NCBI RefSeq assembly: GCF_030160715.1
Contig: NZ_BSOW01000007.1
Span: forward strand, 186,001 to 250,000
Source: Bradyrhizobium iriomotense
GTDB taxonomy: Bacteria; Pseudomonadota; Alphaproteobacteria; Rhizobiales; Xanthobacteraceae
DNA length: 64,000 nt
Reading direction: 5' to 3'
Position numbers and translations under genes: made by a program. The notes under the pieces are model-generated. The model had not been told where the DNA came from. It was given only the letters and a program-made list of their open reading frames with translations, and did no database searches. Of this stretch, positions 18,910-27,531 are shown one piece after another. Each line of letters begins with the position of its first letter. The first letter of the stretch is position 1.

Positions 18910-19836
18910 TCACTTGCGGACCTTGAGGGCGAACAGCCCCTGCGGCCGCAGCATCAGGATCCCGACAACGGCGAGCAGCGTCAGCACCTTGGCCATCGAG
19001 CCCGACATGAAGAACTCGAGGGTGGATTGCGTCTGTGAGATCGAGAAGGCCGAGGCGATGGTGCCGAGCAGGCTCGCGGCGCCGCCGAACACGACCACCA
19101 GGAACGTATCGACGATGTAGAGCTGTCCGGACGTCGGCCCGGTCGAGCCGATCATCGTGAAGGCGCTTCCGGCGACGCCCGCGATGCCGCAACCGAGACC
19201 GAAGGTGTAGCGATCGACCTTTTCGGTGTTGATGCCGACGGCACCGGCCATGATGCGGTTCTGCACGACGGCGCGCACCTGACGGCCCCAGCGCGACTTG
19301 TACATCACATAGGCGACACCGATGGTGATCAGCACGGTGAGACACATCACGAACACACCGTTGATCGGCACTTCGATGCTGCTGGTCACTTGCAGGGAGC
19401 CTAGCATCCATTGCGGCAGCTCGACGCCGACCTCGCGCGCGCCGAACACGGAGCGATAGGCCTGTTGCAACATCAGGCTGAGGCCCCAGGTGGCAAGCAG
19501 GGTGTCGAGCGGGCGCTTGTAGAGGTGCCGTATCAGCACCCATTCCACCAGCATTCCCAGTGCACCGGATGCGACGAAGGCCAGGATCATCGCGAGGAAG
19601 AAGTAGCCGGCAAACAAGCCTGGCAGGTAGGCCTGGAATAAATTCGAGGTCATCCAGGTGACGTAGGCGCCGAGGATCATGAACTCGCCATGGGCCATGT
19701 TGATGACGCCCATCTGGCCGAAGATGATCGCAAGACCCAGCGCCATCAGAACATAGACCGAGAACAGGATCAGTCCTGCAAAACCCTGCATGACGAAGAT
19801 GGAGCCAAGGTCGCCAATCGAGTAGTCGCCGAACAT
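18910..19836 (-). CDS. urtB: Urea/short-chain amide ABC transporter permease UrtB
   Basis: A 308-residue permease of the LivH class with about eight membrane helices. Recognisable segments are LGLAIIFGQMGVINMAHGEF, the conserved LivH/UrtB loop, and TWGLSLMLQQAYRSVFGA. It pairs with UrtC. It is separated from urtA by 138 bases holding a strong hairpin, unlike the tight spacing elsewhere in the operon, so its level is probably lower than that of the binding protein. Confidence 0.92.
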   Translation of the reverse strand: MFGDYSIGDLGSIFVMQGFAGLILFSVYVLMALGLAIIFGQMGVINMAHGEFMILGAYVTWMTSNLFQAYLPGLFAGYFFLAMILAFVASGALGMLVEWVLIRHLYKRPLDTLLATWGLSLMLQQAYRSVFGAREVGVELPQWMLGSLQVTSSIEVPINGVFVMCLTVLITIGVAYVMYKSRWGRQVRAVVQNRIMAGAVGINTEKVDRYTFGLGCGIAGVAGSAFTMIGSTGPTSGQLYIVDTFLVVVFGGAASLLGTIASAFSISQTQSTLEFFMSGSMAKVLTLLAVVGILMLRPQGLFALKVRK

Positions 19837-19862
19837 CGATGTCCTCCGTCGGGGGATAGGGT

Positions 19863-19892
19863 CCCGCGTCGCGAGCAGCTTCGCGACGCGGG
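19863..19892 (-). other. Strong stem-loop between urtA and urtB
   Basis: CCCGCGTCGCGA and TCGCGACGCGGG form a perfect 12-base-pair stem around a 6-base loop. No T run follows on the transcribed strand. A stem of this kind between a binding-protein gene and its permease genes commonly protects the upstream mRNA or causes partial termination. Confidence 0.75.
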
Positions 19893-19974
19893 GGTCGTGG
19901 GCGCGGATTGCTGATCCACGCCAGGGAGCTGCTTGGTCTTGAGGAGAACCGCGGCCAGCGCCACGTGGCCCTTG

Positions 19975-21234
19975 TTACTGGTAGCCCTTGGGGAACGGAT
20001 CCGGCTCGACCAGATCGGCGGTCTCGTAGATCAGCTCGAACTGGCCATCGAGCTTGGCGCGTCCCACCCGGGTCTTCGACCAGAGGTGATGATTTTCGTG
20101 GATGCGCACGTAGCCTTCCGGAGCACCCTTGAACTCGACGCCCGGCGAGGCCGCGGCGATCTTGTCGACGTCGAAGGAGCCGGCTTTCTCCACCGTCAGC
20201 TTCCACAGCCACGGGCCGAGATAGGCAGCCTGAGTGACGTCACCGATCACGGTCTTCTCGCCCCACATCTTCTTGAACGCCGGCACGAAGGCCTTGTTGT
20301 TGGCGTTGTCGAGCGACTGGAAGTACTTCATGCAGGCATAGGCACCCGCAATGTTCTCGCCGCCGATGCCGTCGATTTCGTCTTCCGTCACCGAGATCGT
20401 CAGCAGCGGCTGCTTGGCGAGGTCGATGCCGGCCGCCTTGAGCTGCTTGTAGAACGCGACGTTCGAGCCGCCGACGACGTCGGTGAAGATCACGTCGGGC
20501 TTGGTCAGCTTGATCTTGTTGATGACCGAGTTGAACTGGGTATTGCCGAGCGGATAATATTCCTCGCCGACGACCTTGCCCTTCAGCACGTTCTCGACGT
20601 GCTTGCGCGCAATCTTGTTCGAGGTGCGCGGCCAGATGTAGTCGGAGCCGATGAAGAAGAAGGTCTTCGCGCCCTTCTCCTTGGCGATCCAGTTCAGGCC
20701 GGCGAGAATCTGCTGGGTGGCTTCCTGGCCGGTATAGATCACGTTCTTGGACTGCTCGAGACCTTCATAGAAGGTCGGGTAGTAGAGCATGCCGTTGTAC
20801 TGCTCGACGACCGGGAGCACCGCCTTGCGCGAGGCCGAGGTCCAGCAGCCCATGATCGCCGCGACCTTGTCGTTGACCAGCAGCTTCTTGGCCTTCTCCG
20901 CAAACGTCGGCCAATCGCTGGCGCCGTCTTCCTGGATGAACTTGATCTTGCGGCCGAGAACGCCGCCGGCGGCATTGATCTGCTCGATCGCGAGCTTTTC
21001 GGCCTCGATCGAGCCGGTTTCCGAAATCGCCATCGTGCCGGTAGCAGAGTGGAGGATGCCGACCGTTACCTCGGTGTCGGTGACGGCAAGACCCGTGGTG
21101 TTCACCGCCGCGGTCGCCGGAACGTCGGCAAAAGACTGCCGCGGCAGCATCGAAATGGCCGGCAAGGCCGCCATTCCCATCAATAATTTGCGCCGGAGCG
21201 GCGACAATAAGCCCTTGTTTGCTTGGTCTGACAT
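19975..21234 (-). CDS. urtA: Urea/short-chain amide ABC transporter substrate-binding protein UrtA
   Basis: A 419-residue periplasmic binding protein. Its N-terminus has a twin-arginine-like signal (LRRKLLMGMAALPAISML, then ASP-rich mature start). The mature part has the UrtA/FmdD marks TVGILHSATGTMAISE, EDGASDWPTFAEKA and YWTSASRK-type segment WTSASRKAVLPVVE. I start at ATG 21234 (MSDQANKG); the much longer open frame upstream is antisense to the kinase gene. First gene of the operon and divergent from the permease-kinase fusion. UrtA-like proteins next to fmdA and amiE are reported to bind short amides as well as urea, which is the likely role here. Confidence 0.92.
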   Translation of the reverse strand: MSDQANKGLLSPLRRKLLMGMAALPAISMLPRQSFADVPATAAVNTTGLAVTDTEVTVGILHSATGTMAISETGSIEAEKLAIEQINAAGGVLGRKIKFIQEDGASDWPTFAEKAKKLLVNDKVAAIMGCWTSASRKAVLPVVEQYNGMLYYPTFYEGLEQSKNVIYTGQEATQQILAGLNWIAKEKGAKTFFFIGSDYIWPRTSNKIARKHVENVLKGKVVGEEYYPLGNTQFNSVINKIKLTKPDVIFTDVVGGSNVAFYKQLKAAGIDLAKQPLLTISVTEDEIDGIGGENIAGAYACMKYFQSLDNANNKAFVPAFKKMWGEKTVIGDVTQAAYLGPWLWKLTVEKAGSFDVDKIAAASPGVEFKGAPEGYVRIHENHHLWSKTRVGRAKLDGQFELIYETADLVEPDPFPKGYQ

Positions 21235-21402
21235 GAGCACCCCACTTTTGTTCGAGGACACGCGATTGGTCCCGTGAGGATGGCTCGGATTTGTGCAGCG
21301 CAAGCATACGCAAGATCGCGTATATTGCACCGCAAAATCCCGACGTAGGCTTTTGGTACGGGATTTGCGAGGGCTCCGGCTGGTCCAGGAGTGGGGTAAC
21401 GA
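21235..21402. promoter_or_regulatory. Divergent regulatory region between urtA operon and permease-kinase gene, with inverted repeat
   Basis: 168 bases shared by the two divergent units. ATACGC (21306-21311) and GCGTAT (21318-21323) form a perfect 6-base inverted repeat with a 6-base spacer, a reasonable candidate operator for the LuxR-type regulator coded at 24758. AGGAG at 21387-21391 is the likely ribosome binding site for the GTG start at 21403. I see no convincing sigma-54 -24/-12 pair on either strand. Confidence 0.5.
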
Positions 21403-24400
21403 GTGGCAGGGCGGCAGCGAATAGACCGCGTCAGGCGACAGTACAATCAGTGGGTCGCCAACCAGACGCTGGAAGACTACGCGCTGCGCTTCACCGCCAA
21501 GAGCGCGCGACGCTGGTCCGCGGCCCGCGTCGCCAACACCGCACTGGGCGCGATCTCGTTCCTGGCGATGGAAGCGATCGGCGGCACGATCACGCTGAAC
21601 TATGGGGCGATGAACGCCTCGGCCGCAATTCTCGTCGTCAGCGTCATCATCTTTCTCTGCGGCCTGCCGATCGCCTATCACGCCGCCAAATGCGGCATCG
21701 ACATCGACTTGCTGACGCGCGGCGCTGGCTTCGGCTACATCGGGTCGACCATCACCTCGCTGATCTACGCGTCCTTCACCTTCATCTTCTTTGCGATCGA
21801 AGCCGTGATCCTGGCGTCCGCGCTCGAGATGTGCTTCGGGATTCCGCGCCCTGTCGGCTATCTTATCAGCGCCGTTGTCATCATCCCGCTGGTGGCCTAC
21901 GGCATCACGCTGATCAGCCGCTTCCAATTGTGGACACAGCCGCTGTGGATCGTGCTCCACATCATCCCGTTCGTGGCGATCGCCTGGCACAACCCGCACT
22001 CCTTTACGGAGTGGCGCAAATTTGCCGGCGAGCATGGCGATGCCGGCGGCCATCTCGACCTGTTGCTGTTCGGCACCGCAGCCTCGGTGGTTTTCTCGCT
22101 GGTGGCGCAGATCGGCGAACAGGTCGACTTCCTGCGCTTCCTGCCGCGCGACCGCCGTGCGTCGAAAGCCTCCTGGTGGATCGCGCTGATGAGCGCGGGG
22201 CCCGGCTGGATCGTGCTTGGCGCGCTGAAACTGCTGGCCGGCTCGTTCCTCGCCTTCTTTGCACTGAGCCACGGCGTGCCGCCCGAAGAGGCCGCCGAGC
22301 CGGCACATATGTATCTCGAAGCGTTCCGCTATGTGCTGTCGCAGCCTGACCTCGCGCTGGCGTTGACCGGCACTTTCGTGATCCTGTCGCAGGTCAAGAT
22401 CAACGTCACCAACGCCTATGCAGGCTCGATCGCCTGGTCGAACTTCTTCTCGCGCCTGACCCACAGCCATCCCGGCCGCGTGGTCTGGCTGGTCTTCAAC
22501 GTCATCGTGGCGCTGCTGTTGATGGAGATCGGCGTCTACAAGGCCCTGGAGCAGACGCTGGCGCTCTATTCCAACGTCGCGATCGCCTGGGTCGGCGCGC
22601 TGGTCGCCGATCTCGTCATCAACAAGCCGCTTGGATTGCGGCCACAGCAGATCGAATTCAAGCGCGCGCATCTCTACGACATCAATCCGGTCGGCGTCGG
22701 CGCGATGACGATCGCAACCATCATCTCCATCAGTGCTTTCTACGGCCTGTTCGGGCCCACCGCTAAGGCGCTGGCGGCCTTCATAGCGCTCGCGGTTGCC
22801 TTCCTCGCCGCCCCCCTGATCGCCTGGGCGACCGACGGCAAATACTACATAGCGCGTAAACCGAAGCGGAGCTGGCAGAACATCGAGGCGATCCAGTGCT
22901 GCATCTGCGAGCACTCGTTCGAGCCGGAAGACATGGCCTCCTGCCCCGCTTACGCCGGGCCGATCTGCTCCCTGTGCTGTTCGCTTGACGCCCGCTGCCA
23001 TGATCTCTGCAAGCCGCATGCGCGGATCCACGCGCAGGTGTCGGAGACGCTGGGCAAGCTGATGCCGCAGCCGATTTACGCTCGCATCAACTCGCAGCTC
23101 GGCCACTATGTCGGCGTGTTCGTGGTCTCCGCCGGCCTCGTCGCGCTGGTGTTGGGGCTGATCTATCTCCAGACCTCGGCGAGCGTGCATGGCGAGAACA
23201 TGCTCGTCTCCAACGTGCTCTGGAAGGTCTTCTTCTCGCTCAGCATCATCATCGGCGTGGTGGCCTGGCTGTTCGTGCTGGCGCAGCAGAGCCGCCGCGC
23301 GGCCGAGGCCGAGACGCGGCGACAGACTACGCTCCTGATCCAGGAGATCGACGCGCACAAGCGCACCGACGCTGAATTGCAACGCGCCAAGGAAGTCGCC
23401 GAGTCCGCCAACCTCGCCAAGAGCCGCTACGTGGTCGGCTTGAGCCACGAGCTGCGCTCGCCGCTCAACGCGATCAGCGGCTATGCGCAGCTCCTGGAGC
23501 AGGACTTAACGCTGCACGCCAAGCCGCGCGACCAGGTGCGCGTGGTTCGACGCAGCGCCGACCATCTCTCCGGGCTGATCGACGGCATCCTGGACATCTC
23601 CAAGATCGAGGCGGGGCGACTGTATCTGTCGCGCGACGAGGTTCGCCTCAGCGAATTCCTGGATCAGCTCGTCGGCATGTTCCGCCTCCAGGCCGCCGCC
23701 AAGGGCGTCGACTTCGTGTTCAAGCGGCCTCGCGCCCTGCCGGCGGTGGTCTATGCCGACGAGAAGCGGCTGCGCCAGGTCCTGATCAACCTGCTCTCCA
23801 ACGCCATCAAGTTCACCCAGAACGGCAGCGTGCAGTTCGTGGTGCATTACCGCAGTCCGGTCGCCGAGTTCGAGGTGACCGACACCGGCCCGGGCATTCA
23901 GGCGGATGATCTCGAGCGCATCTTCGCACCTTTCGAGCGCGGCGCGCTCGGCGTCTCGCAGCCGCAGAGCGGCACCGGCCTGGGGTTGACCATCAGCCGC
24001 CTGCTCGCAGGCGTGATGGGTGGCGACATCAAGGTGACGAGCACGGTCGGCACCGGCAGCACGTTCAAGGTCAAGATCCTGCTGTCGGAGGTCACCAATC
24101 CACGCCGCACCGCGCCAGTGGAAGCGCCGGTCTCCGGCTATCTCGGCGCGCGCAAGACCATTTTGATCACCGACGACGACCCCGTTCATCGCGACCTCCT
24201 GCGCGAGGTGCTGACCCCGCTCGGCTTCATCCTGCTCAGCGCCACCGACGGGCCGGGCTGCCTCGCGCTGGCACAGCATTGCCGGCCGGACCTGTTCCTG
24301 CTCGACATCTCCATGCCCGGCATGGACGGCTGGATGGTGGCGGAGACCTTGCGCGCGAACGGCCATCACCAAGCGCGCATCCTGATGGTGTCTGCGAGCG

Positions 24401-24774
24401 CGCTCGAAGCCCACGGCACGCCGCTGGCGCAGCCCTTCCACGACGGCTACCTGATGAAGCCGATCGATATCCCGCGGCTGCTCGAGACGATCCGGCAACT
24501 CCTCAAGATCGAATGGCAGTATGGCTCGGACGAGATCGCCGTGCCGCTGTGGCGGCCGGAGAGCGGATCGCGGCCGCCTGTGCGGCATATCGAGGCGCTG
24601 ATAGGGCTCGGGCAGATCGGTTACGTCAAGGGCATCCAGTTGAAGCTGGACGAGATCGGCAGCGAGCACCCTGAGCACGCCGATTTCGTCGCACAAATGC
24701 GCTCGCTGATCGACCGTTTCGATCTCGATCAGTACTTGGCCACATTGAAAGCATTGCATGCTTATGAGCACTGA
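21403..24774 (+). CDS. NCS1-type permease / Cys-rich / hybrid sensor histidine kinase-receiver fusion
   Basis: An 1123-residue membrane protein. Residues about 45-480 are a 12-helix transporter region resembling NCS1 purine/cytosine/allantoin permeases (ANTALGAISFLAMEAIGGTI, GTFVILSQVKINVTNAYAGS). Residues 499-543 hold nine Cys and three His. Two further helices lie at about 568-590 and 607-627, then a coiled coil. HisKA has the phosphoacceptor H682 (LSHELRSPLN), and the ATPase shows NLLSNAIKF, DTGPGI and GTGLGLTIS. A receiver domain has D924-D926, phospho-Asp D968 and K1019. The last about 80 residues are unassigned. Inferred role: a transporter-based sensor of an amide, ureide or nucleobase controlling the neighbouring amide operon. 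The GTG start has AGGAG upstream. The last 17 bases overlap the next gene. Confidence 0.88.
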   Translation: MAGRQRIDRVRRQYNQWVANQTLEDYALRFTAKSARRWSAARVANTALGAISFLAMEAIGGTITLNYGAMNASAAILVVSVIIFLCGLPIAYHAAKCGIDIDLLTRGAGFGYIGSTITSLIYASFTFIFFAIEAVILASALEMCFGIPRPVGYLISAVVIIPLVAYGITLISRFQLWTQPLWIVLHIIPFVAIAWHNPHSFTEWRKFAGEHGDAGGHLDLLLFGTAASVVFSLVAQIGEQVDFLRFLPRDRRASKASWWIALMSAGPGWIVLGALKLLAGSFLAFFALSHGVPPEEAAEPAHMYLEAFRYVLSQPDLALALTGTFVILSQVKINVTNAYAGSIAWSNFFSRLTHSHPGRVVWLVFNVIVALLLMEIGVYKALEQTLALYSNVAIAWVGALVADLVINKPLGLRPQQIEFKRAHLYDINPVGVGAMTIATIISISAFYGLFGPTAKALAAFIALAVAFLAAPLIAWATDGKYYIARKPKRSWQNIEAIQCCICEHSFEPEDMASCPAYAGPICSLCCSLDARCHDLCKPHARIHAQVSETLGKLMPQPIYARINSQLGHYVGVFVVSAGLVALVLGLIYLQTSASVHGENMLVSNVLWKVFFSLSIIIGVVAWLFVLAQQSRRAAEAETRRQTTLLIQEIDAHKRTDAELQRAKEVAESANLAKSRYVVGLSHELRSPLNAISGYAQLLEQDLTLHAKPRDQVRVVRRSADHLSGLIDGILDISKIEAGRLYLSRDEVRLSEFLDQLVGMFRLQAAAKGVDFVFKRPRALPAVVYADEKRLRQVLINLLSNAIKFTQNGSVQFVVHYRSPVAEFEVTDTGPGIQADDLERIFAPFERGALGVSQPQSGTGLGLTISRLLAGVMGGDIKVTSTVGTGSTFKVKILLSEVTNPRRTAPVEAPVSGYLGARKTILITDDDPVHRDLLREVLTPLGFILLSATDGPGCLALAQHCRPDLFLLDISMPGMDGWMVAETLRANGHHQARILMVSASALEAHGTPLAQPFHDGYLMKPIDIPRLLETIRQLLKIEWQYGSDEIAVPLWRPESGSRPPVRHIEALIGLGQIGYVKGIQLKLDEIGSEHPEHADFVAQMRSLIDRFDLDQYLATLKALHAYEH

Positions 24775-25690
24775 GCCGAAAAAGCGCGACGTCGCCCTCG
24801 TCGTCGACGATTCCCCGGAAACGCTGCGGCTGCTCACCGATGCGCTCGACGGCGCGGGAATGACCGTGATGGTGGCGCTCGATGGCGCGGCTGCGATGCG
24901 CATCGTCGACCAGATTACGCCCGATATCGTGCTGCTCGACGCCGTGATGCCGGGCATCGACGGATTCGAGACCTGCCGCCGGCTGAAGCGCGACGCCGGG
25001 CTTGCCAACGTGCCCGTCATCTTCATGACGGGTCTCGCCGAAACCGAGCACATCGTGCGCGGGCTGGAGGCCGGCGGCGTCGACTATGTGACCAAGCCGA
25101 TCGTCATCGAGGAGATGCTGGCGCGCATCCGCGTCCATCTCGGCAATGCGCGGCTGACGCAGAGCGCGCGCGCGGCGCTCGACGTCTCCGGCCGCTTCCT
25201 GTTCGCGGTCAGCCGGCAGGGCAAGATCCTGTGGGCGACGCCGCAGGCACAAAAGCTTCTCGCCGACCATCACGGCGCCAATGCAAGCGATGATGCGGGA
25301 CTGCCGCCATCGCTGCTGCAATGGCTGGAGCAGGCGCGCAAGGGCAAGGCCGGCGCAAAATCGCAAGCCGCGTCACTGCCTGACAATCCACAGCTCCGCC
25401 TCTACTACATGGGCGAGCTCGCATCGAATGAGTTCTTGCTGCGACTCTCCAAGGAGGCCGGCACCACGCTGCCGCCGGAATTCACCAGCGAGCTCGGCCT
25501 CACCACCCGCGAGGGCGAGGTGCTGGCCTGGCTGAGCAAAGGCAAGACCAACCGCGACATCGCGCAGATCCTGGGATTGAGCCCCCGCACGGTCGACAAG
25601 CACCTGGAGCAGATCTACGCCAAGCTCGGCGTCGAAAACCGCACGGCGGCCGCAGCGATTGCGACCAACGCGACGCGAAGGAATTCGTAG
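24758..25690 (+). CDS. LuxR-type response regulator (receiver plus HTH)
   Basis: A 310-residue regulator. The N-terminal receiver has VVDDSPETLRLL, the phospho-Asp in IVLLDAVMPGIDG, and TKPI with the conserved Lys. A 90-residue middle section (residues about 140-235) is unusual; it includes GRFLFAVSRQGKILWATPQA, which resembles a PAS-like strand. The C-terminal LuxR HTH reads LTTREGEVLAWLSKGKTNRD followed by IAQILGLSPRTVDKHLEQIY. It starts inside the end of the kinase gene (17-base overlap), so the two are translationally coupled and should be a cognate pair. Probable targets are the divergent urtA operon and its own. Confidence 0.9.
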   Translation: MLMSTEPKKRDVALVVDDSPETLRLLTDALDGAGMTVMVALDGAAAMRIVDQITPDIVLLDAVMPGIDGFETCRRLKRDAGLANVPVIFMTGLAETEHIVRGLEAGGVDYVTKPIVIEEMLARIRVHLGNARLTQSARAALDVSGRFLFAVSRQGKILWATPQAQKLLADHHGANASDDAGLPPSLLQWLEQARKGKAGAKSQAASLPDNPQLRLYYMGELASNEFLLRLSKEAGTTLPPEFTSELGLTTREGEVLAWLSKGKTNRDIAQILGLSPRTVDKHLEQIYAKLGVENRTAAAAIATNATRRNS

Positions 25691-25753
25691 CCGCACTGAC
25701 ATTCGCCGACACGACTGCGAATGAGTCGGGACGCCGGCAGCCCAGTGGATGCT

Positions 25754-25881
25754 GTCGTCCCGGCGACGGCCGGGACCCATAACCACAGCGAGGAGTTTGG
25801 CGAAGACTCATCGTCGCGGGACTACTACCGTCCGCGATCGATAGATTCCGCGGTATGGGTCCCGGCGTTCGCCGCGACGAC
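25754..25881. repeat. Intergenic repeat, family C (GTCGTCCCGG ends)
   Basis: A 128-base element with GTCGTCCCGGCGACGGCCGG at the left and GTTCGCCGCGACGAC at the right. The inner matter GGGACCCATAACCA, AGTTTGGCGAAGAC and TCCGCGGTATGGG recurs in the copies at 31321-31441 and, more decayed, at 43435-43578. It lies between the convergent response regulator and monooxygenase genes. Confidence 0.85.
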
Positions 25882-25909
25882 ACTGGAGATGGCCGCGGCG
25901 CGGGCCCCC

Positions 25910-27412
25910 TCACCCGTACACAAACGCCCCGTCGTCCAGATTCGTCTTCGGGATATCGTCCTTCTCGGTCCAGTAATCCTGGCTGTGCTGCCACTCCGGC
26001 TTGTCGCCGCGCTTCGGCAGCAGGTCCATATTGCGCATCATGTAGCCGGGGTTGAAGTTTTCTGGATCGATCCAGGGCAGGATCGGCATGTTGTGGTCTT
26101 CGGGCCTGAGCTTGACCTCGACTTTCTTGGCGCCCTTCTCTTTCATATGACCGAGAAGCCGGCAGACGAAATCGGCGACCAGATCGACGCGTAGCGTCCA
26201 GCTGGCGCGGAAATAGCCGAACACCCACACCATGTTCGGCACGCCCGTGAACATCATGCCGCGATAGGTGACGGTGTCGCCGAAGCCGAGCGGCTTGCCG
26301 TCGATCTCGAAGGCGATGTCGCCGAGCGCGGCCAGGTTGAAGCCGGTCGCGGTGACGATGACGTCGGCTTCGAGCAGCCTGCCGGACTTGAGCTGGATGC
26401 CGTTCTCGACAAAGCATTCGATCTCGTCGGTGACGACCGAGGCCTTGCCGCCGGCGATGCCCTTGAACAGATCGGCATCGGGCACGAAGGCGATGCGCTG
26501 CCGCCACGGCCGATATGTCGGCGTGAAATGCGTCTCGACGTCGTAGTCCGGACCGAGGATCGCGGAGATCTGTCCGATCAGCTCCTTCTTCACTTCTTCC
26601 GGCTTTGCCACGCAGAGCTTTGTGAATGCATCCTGCTCAAACAGAATCTTTCGCCGCACGATCTCGTGGATCCAGGCCTCATCGACCTGGAGCCTGCGCA
26701 ACTCCTCGGCGATCTCGATGGCGTTGCGGCCGATGCGGAAATAGGTCGGCGAGCGCTGGAGCATGGTGGCGTGCGCACATTTGTCGGCGATGTTCGGCAG
26801 CAGCGTCGCAGCCGTCGCACCCGAACCGATCACCACGACCTTCTTGTCGGTGAGATCGATATCCTCAGGCCAGGTCTGCGGATGGACGATGCGGCCCTTG
26901 AACTTGTCCGTACCCTTCCATTCCGGGGTGTAGCCTTCGGAATGGCGATAGTAGCCCTGGCACATCCAGAGGAACTTCGCGGTAAAGGTCTTGGCCTCGC
27001 CGGTATCGGTCGTTACCGCCTCGATGGTCCAGAGATTCGTCTCGCTCGACCAGCTCGCGGAATTGATCTTGTGCTTGTAGCGGATGTGCTTGCCGAGATC
27101 GTTCTCCTCGATCACATCGTTCATATAGGCCAGGATCTCGTCGGCGGTCGCGATCGGCGGTCCCACCCAGGGCTTGAAGCGATAGCCGAAGGTGTGGAGA
27201 TCGCTGTCGGATCGGATGCCGGGATAGCGATGCGTGATCCAGGTGCCGCCAAAGCTGTCCTTGGTTTCCAGGATGACGAAGCTCGTGCCCGGAAGCTGCT
27301 TTGTCAGATGATAGGCGCTGCCGATACCGGAGATGCCGGCGCCGACGATCAGGACATCGAAATGTTCAGTGGCTTGCTGCGTGGTGGGCTGAGTACGGAC
27401 AGCGACATTCAT
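25910..27412 (-). CDS. FAD-dependent monooxygenase, Baeyer-Villiger type
   Basis: A 500-residue flavoprotein. The FAD Rossmann motif GAGISGIGSAYHL lies near residue 25. The Baeyer-Villiger fingerprint FKGRIVHPQTWP (FxGxxxHxxxWP) precedes the NADPH Rossmann motif VIGSGATAATLLP. It should insert oxygen from O2 into a ketone, or oxidise a soft heteroatom, at the expense of NADPH. The ATG at 27412 (MNVAVRTQP) is chosen because the 38 residues gained from the upstream start are Arg-rich and unlike the family. It is flanked by a repeat and a protease gene, so context does not suggest a substrate. Confidence 0.9.
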   Translation of the reverse strand: MNVAVRTQPTTQQATEHFDVLIVGAGISGIGSAYHLTKQLPGTSFVILETKDSFGGTWITHRYPGIRSDSDLHTFGYRFKPWVGPPIATADEILAYMNDVIEENDLGKHIRYKHKINSASWSSETNLWTIEAVTTDTGEAKTFTAKFLWMCQGYYRHSEGYTPEWKGTDKFKGRIVHPQTWPEDIDLTDKKVVVIGSGATAATLLPNIADKCAHATMLQRSPTYFRIGRNAIEIAEELRRLQVDEAWIHEIVRRKILFEQDAFTKLCVAKPEEVKKELIGQISAILGPDYDVETHFTPTYRPWRQRIAFVPDADLFKGIAGGKASVVTDEIECFVENGIQLKSGRLLEADVIVTATGFNLAALGDIAFEIDGKPLGFGDTVTYRGMMFTGVPNMVWVFGYFRASWTLRVDLVADFVCRLLGHMKEKGAKKVEVKLRPEDHNMPILPWIDPENFNPGYMMRNMDLLPKRGDKPEWQHSQDYWTEKDDIPKTNLDDGAFVYG

Positions 27413-27531
27413 TGTTGATTCTTTGCCTTTTGAGGTCGCCCTTGATCGAGCGACGCGTTTCCTCCGCAACGGGCTCATGGTCGCCCGCCGCGCTTCCGCT
27501 TCAAAATGACATAGATCAAATCGCAATCAAA

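Noticed and set aside
21235..21402. Sigma-54 promoter for urtA
   Set aside because: No GG-N10-GC element with proper flanks was found on either strand.
21235..23448. Upstream extension of urtA to a protein of over 1100 residues
   Set aside because: The extension is antisense to the permease-kinase gene. UrtA homology and its signal peptide start at 21234.
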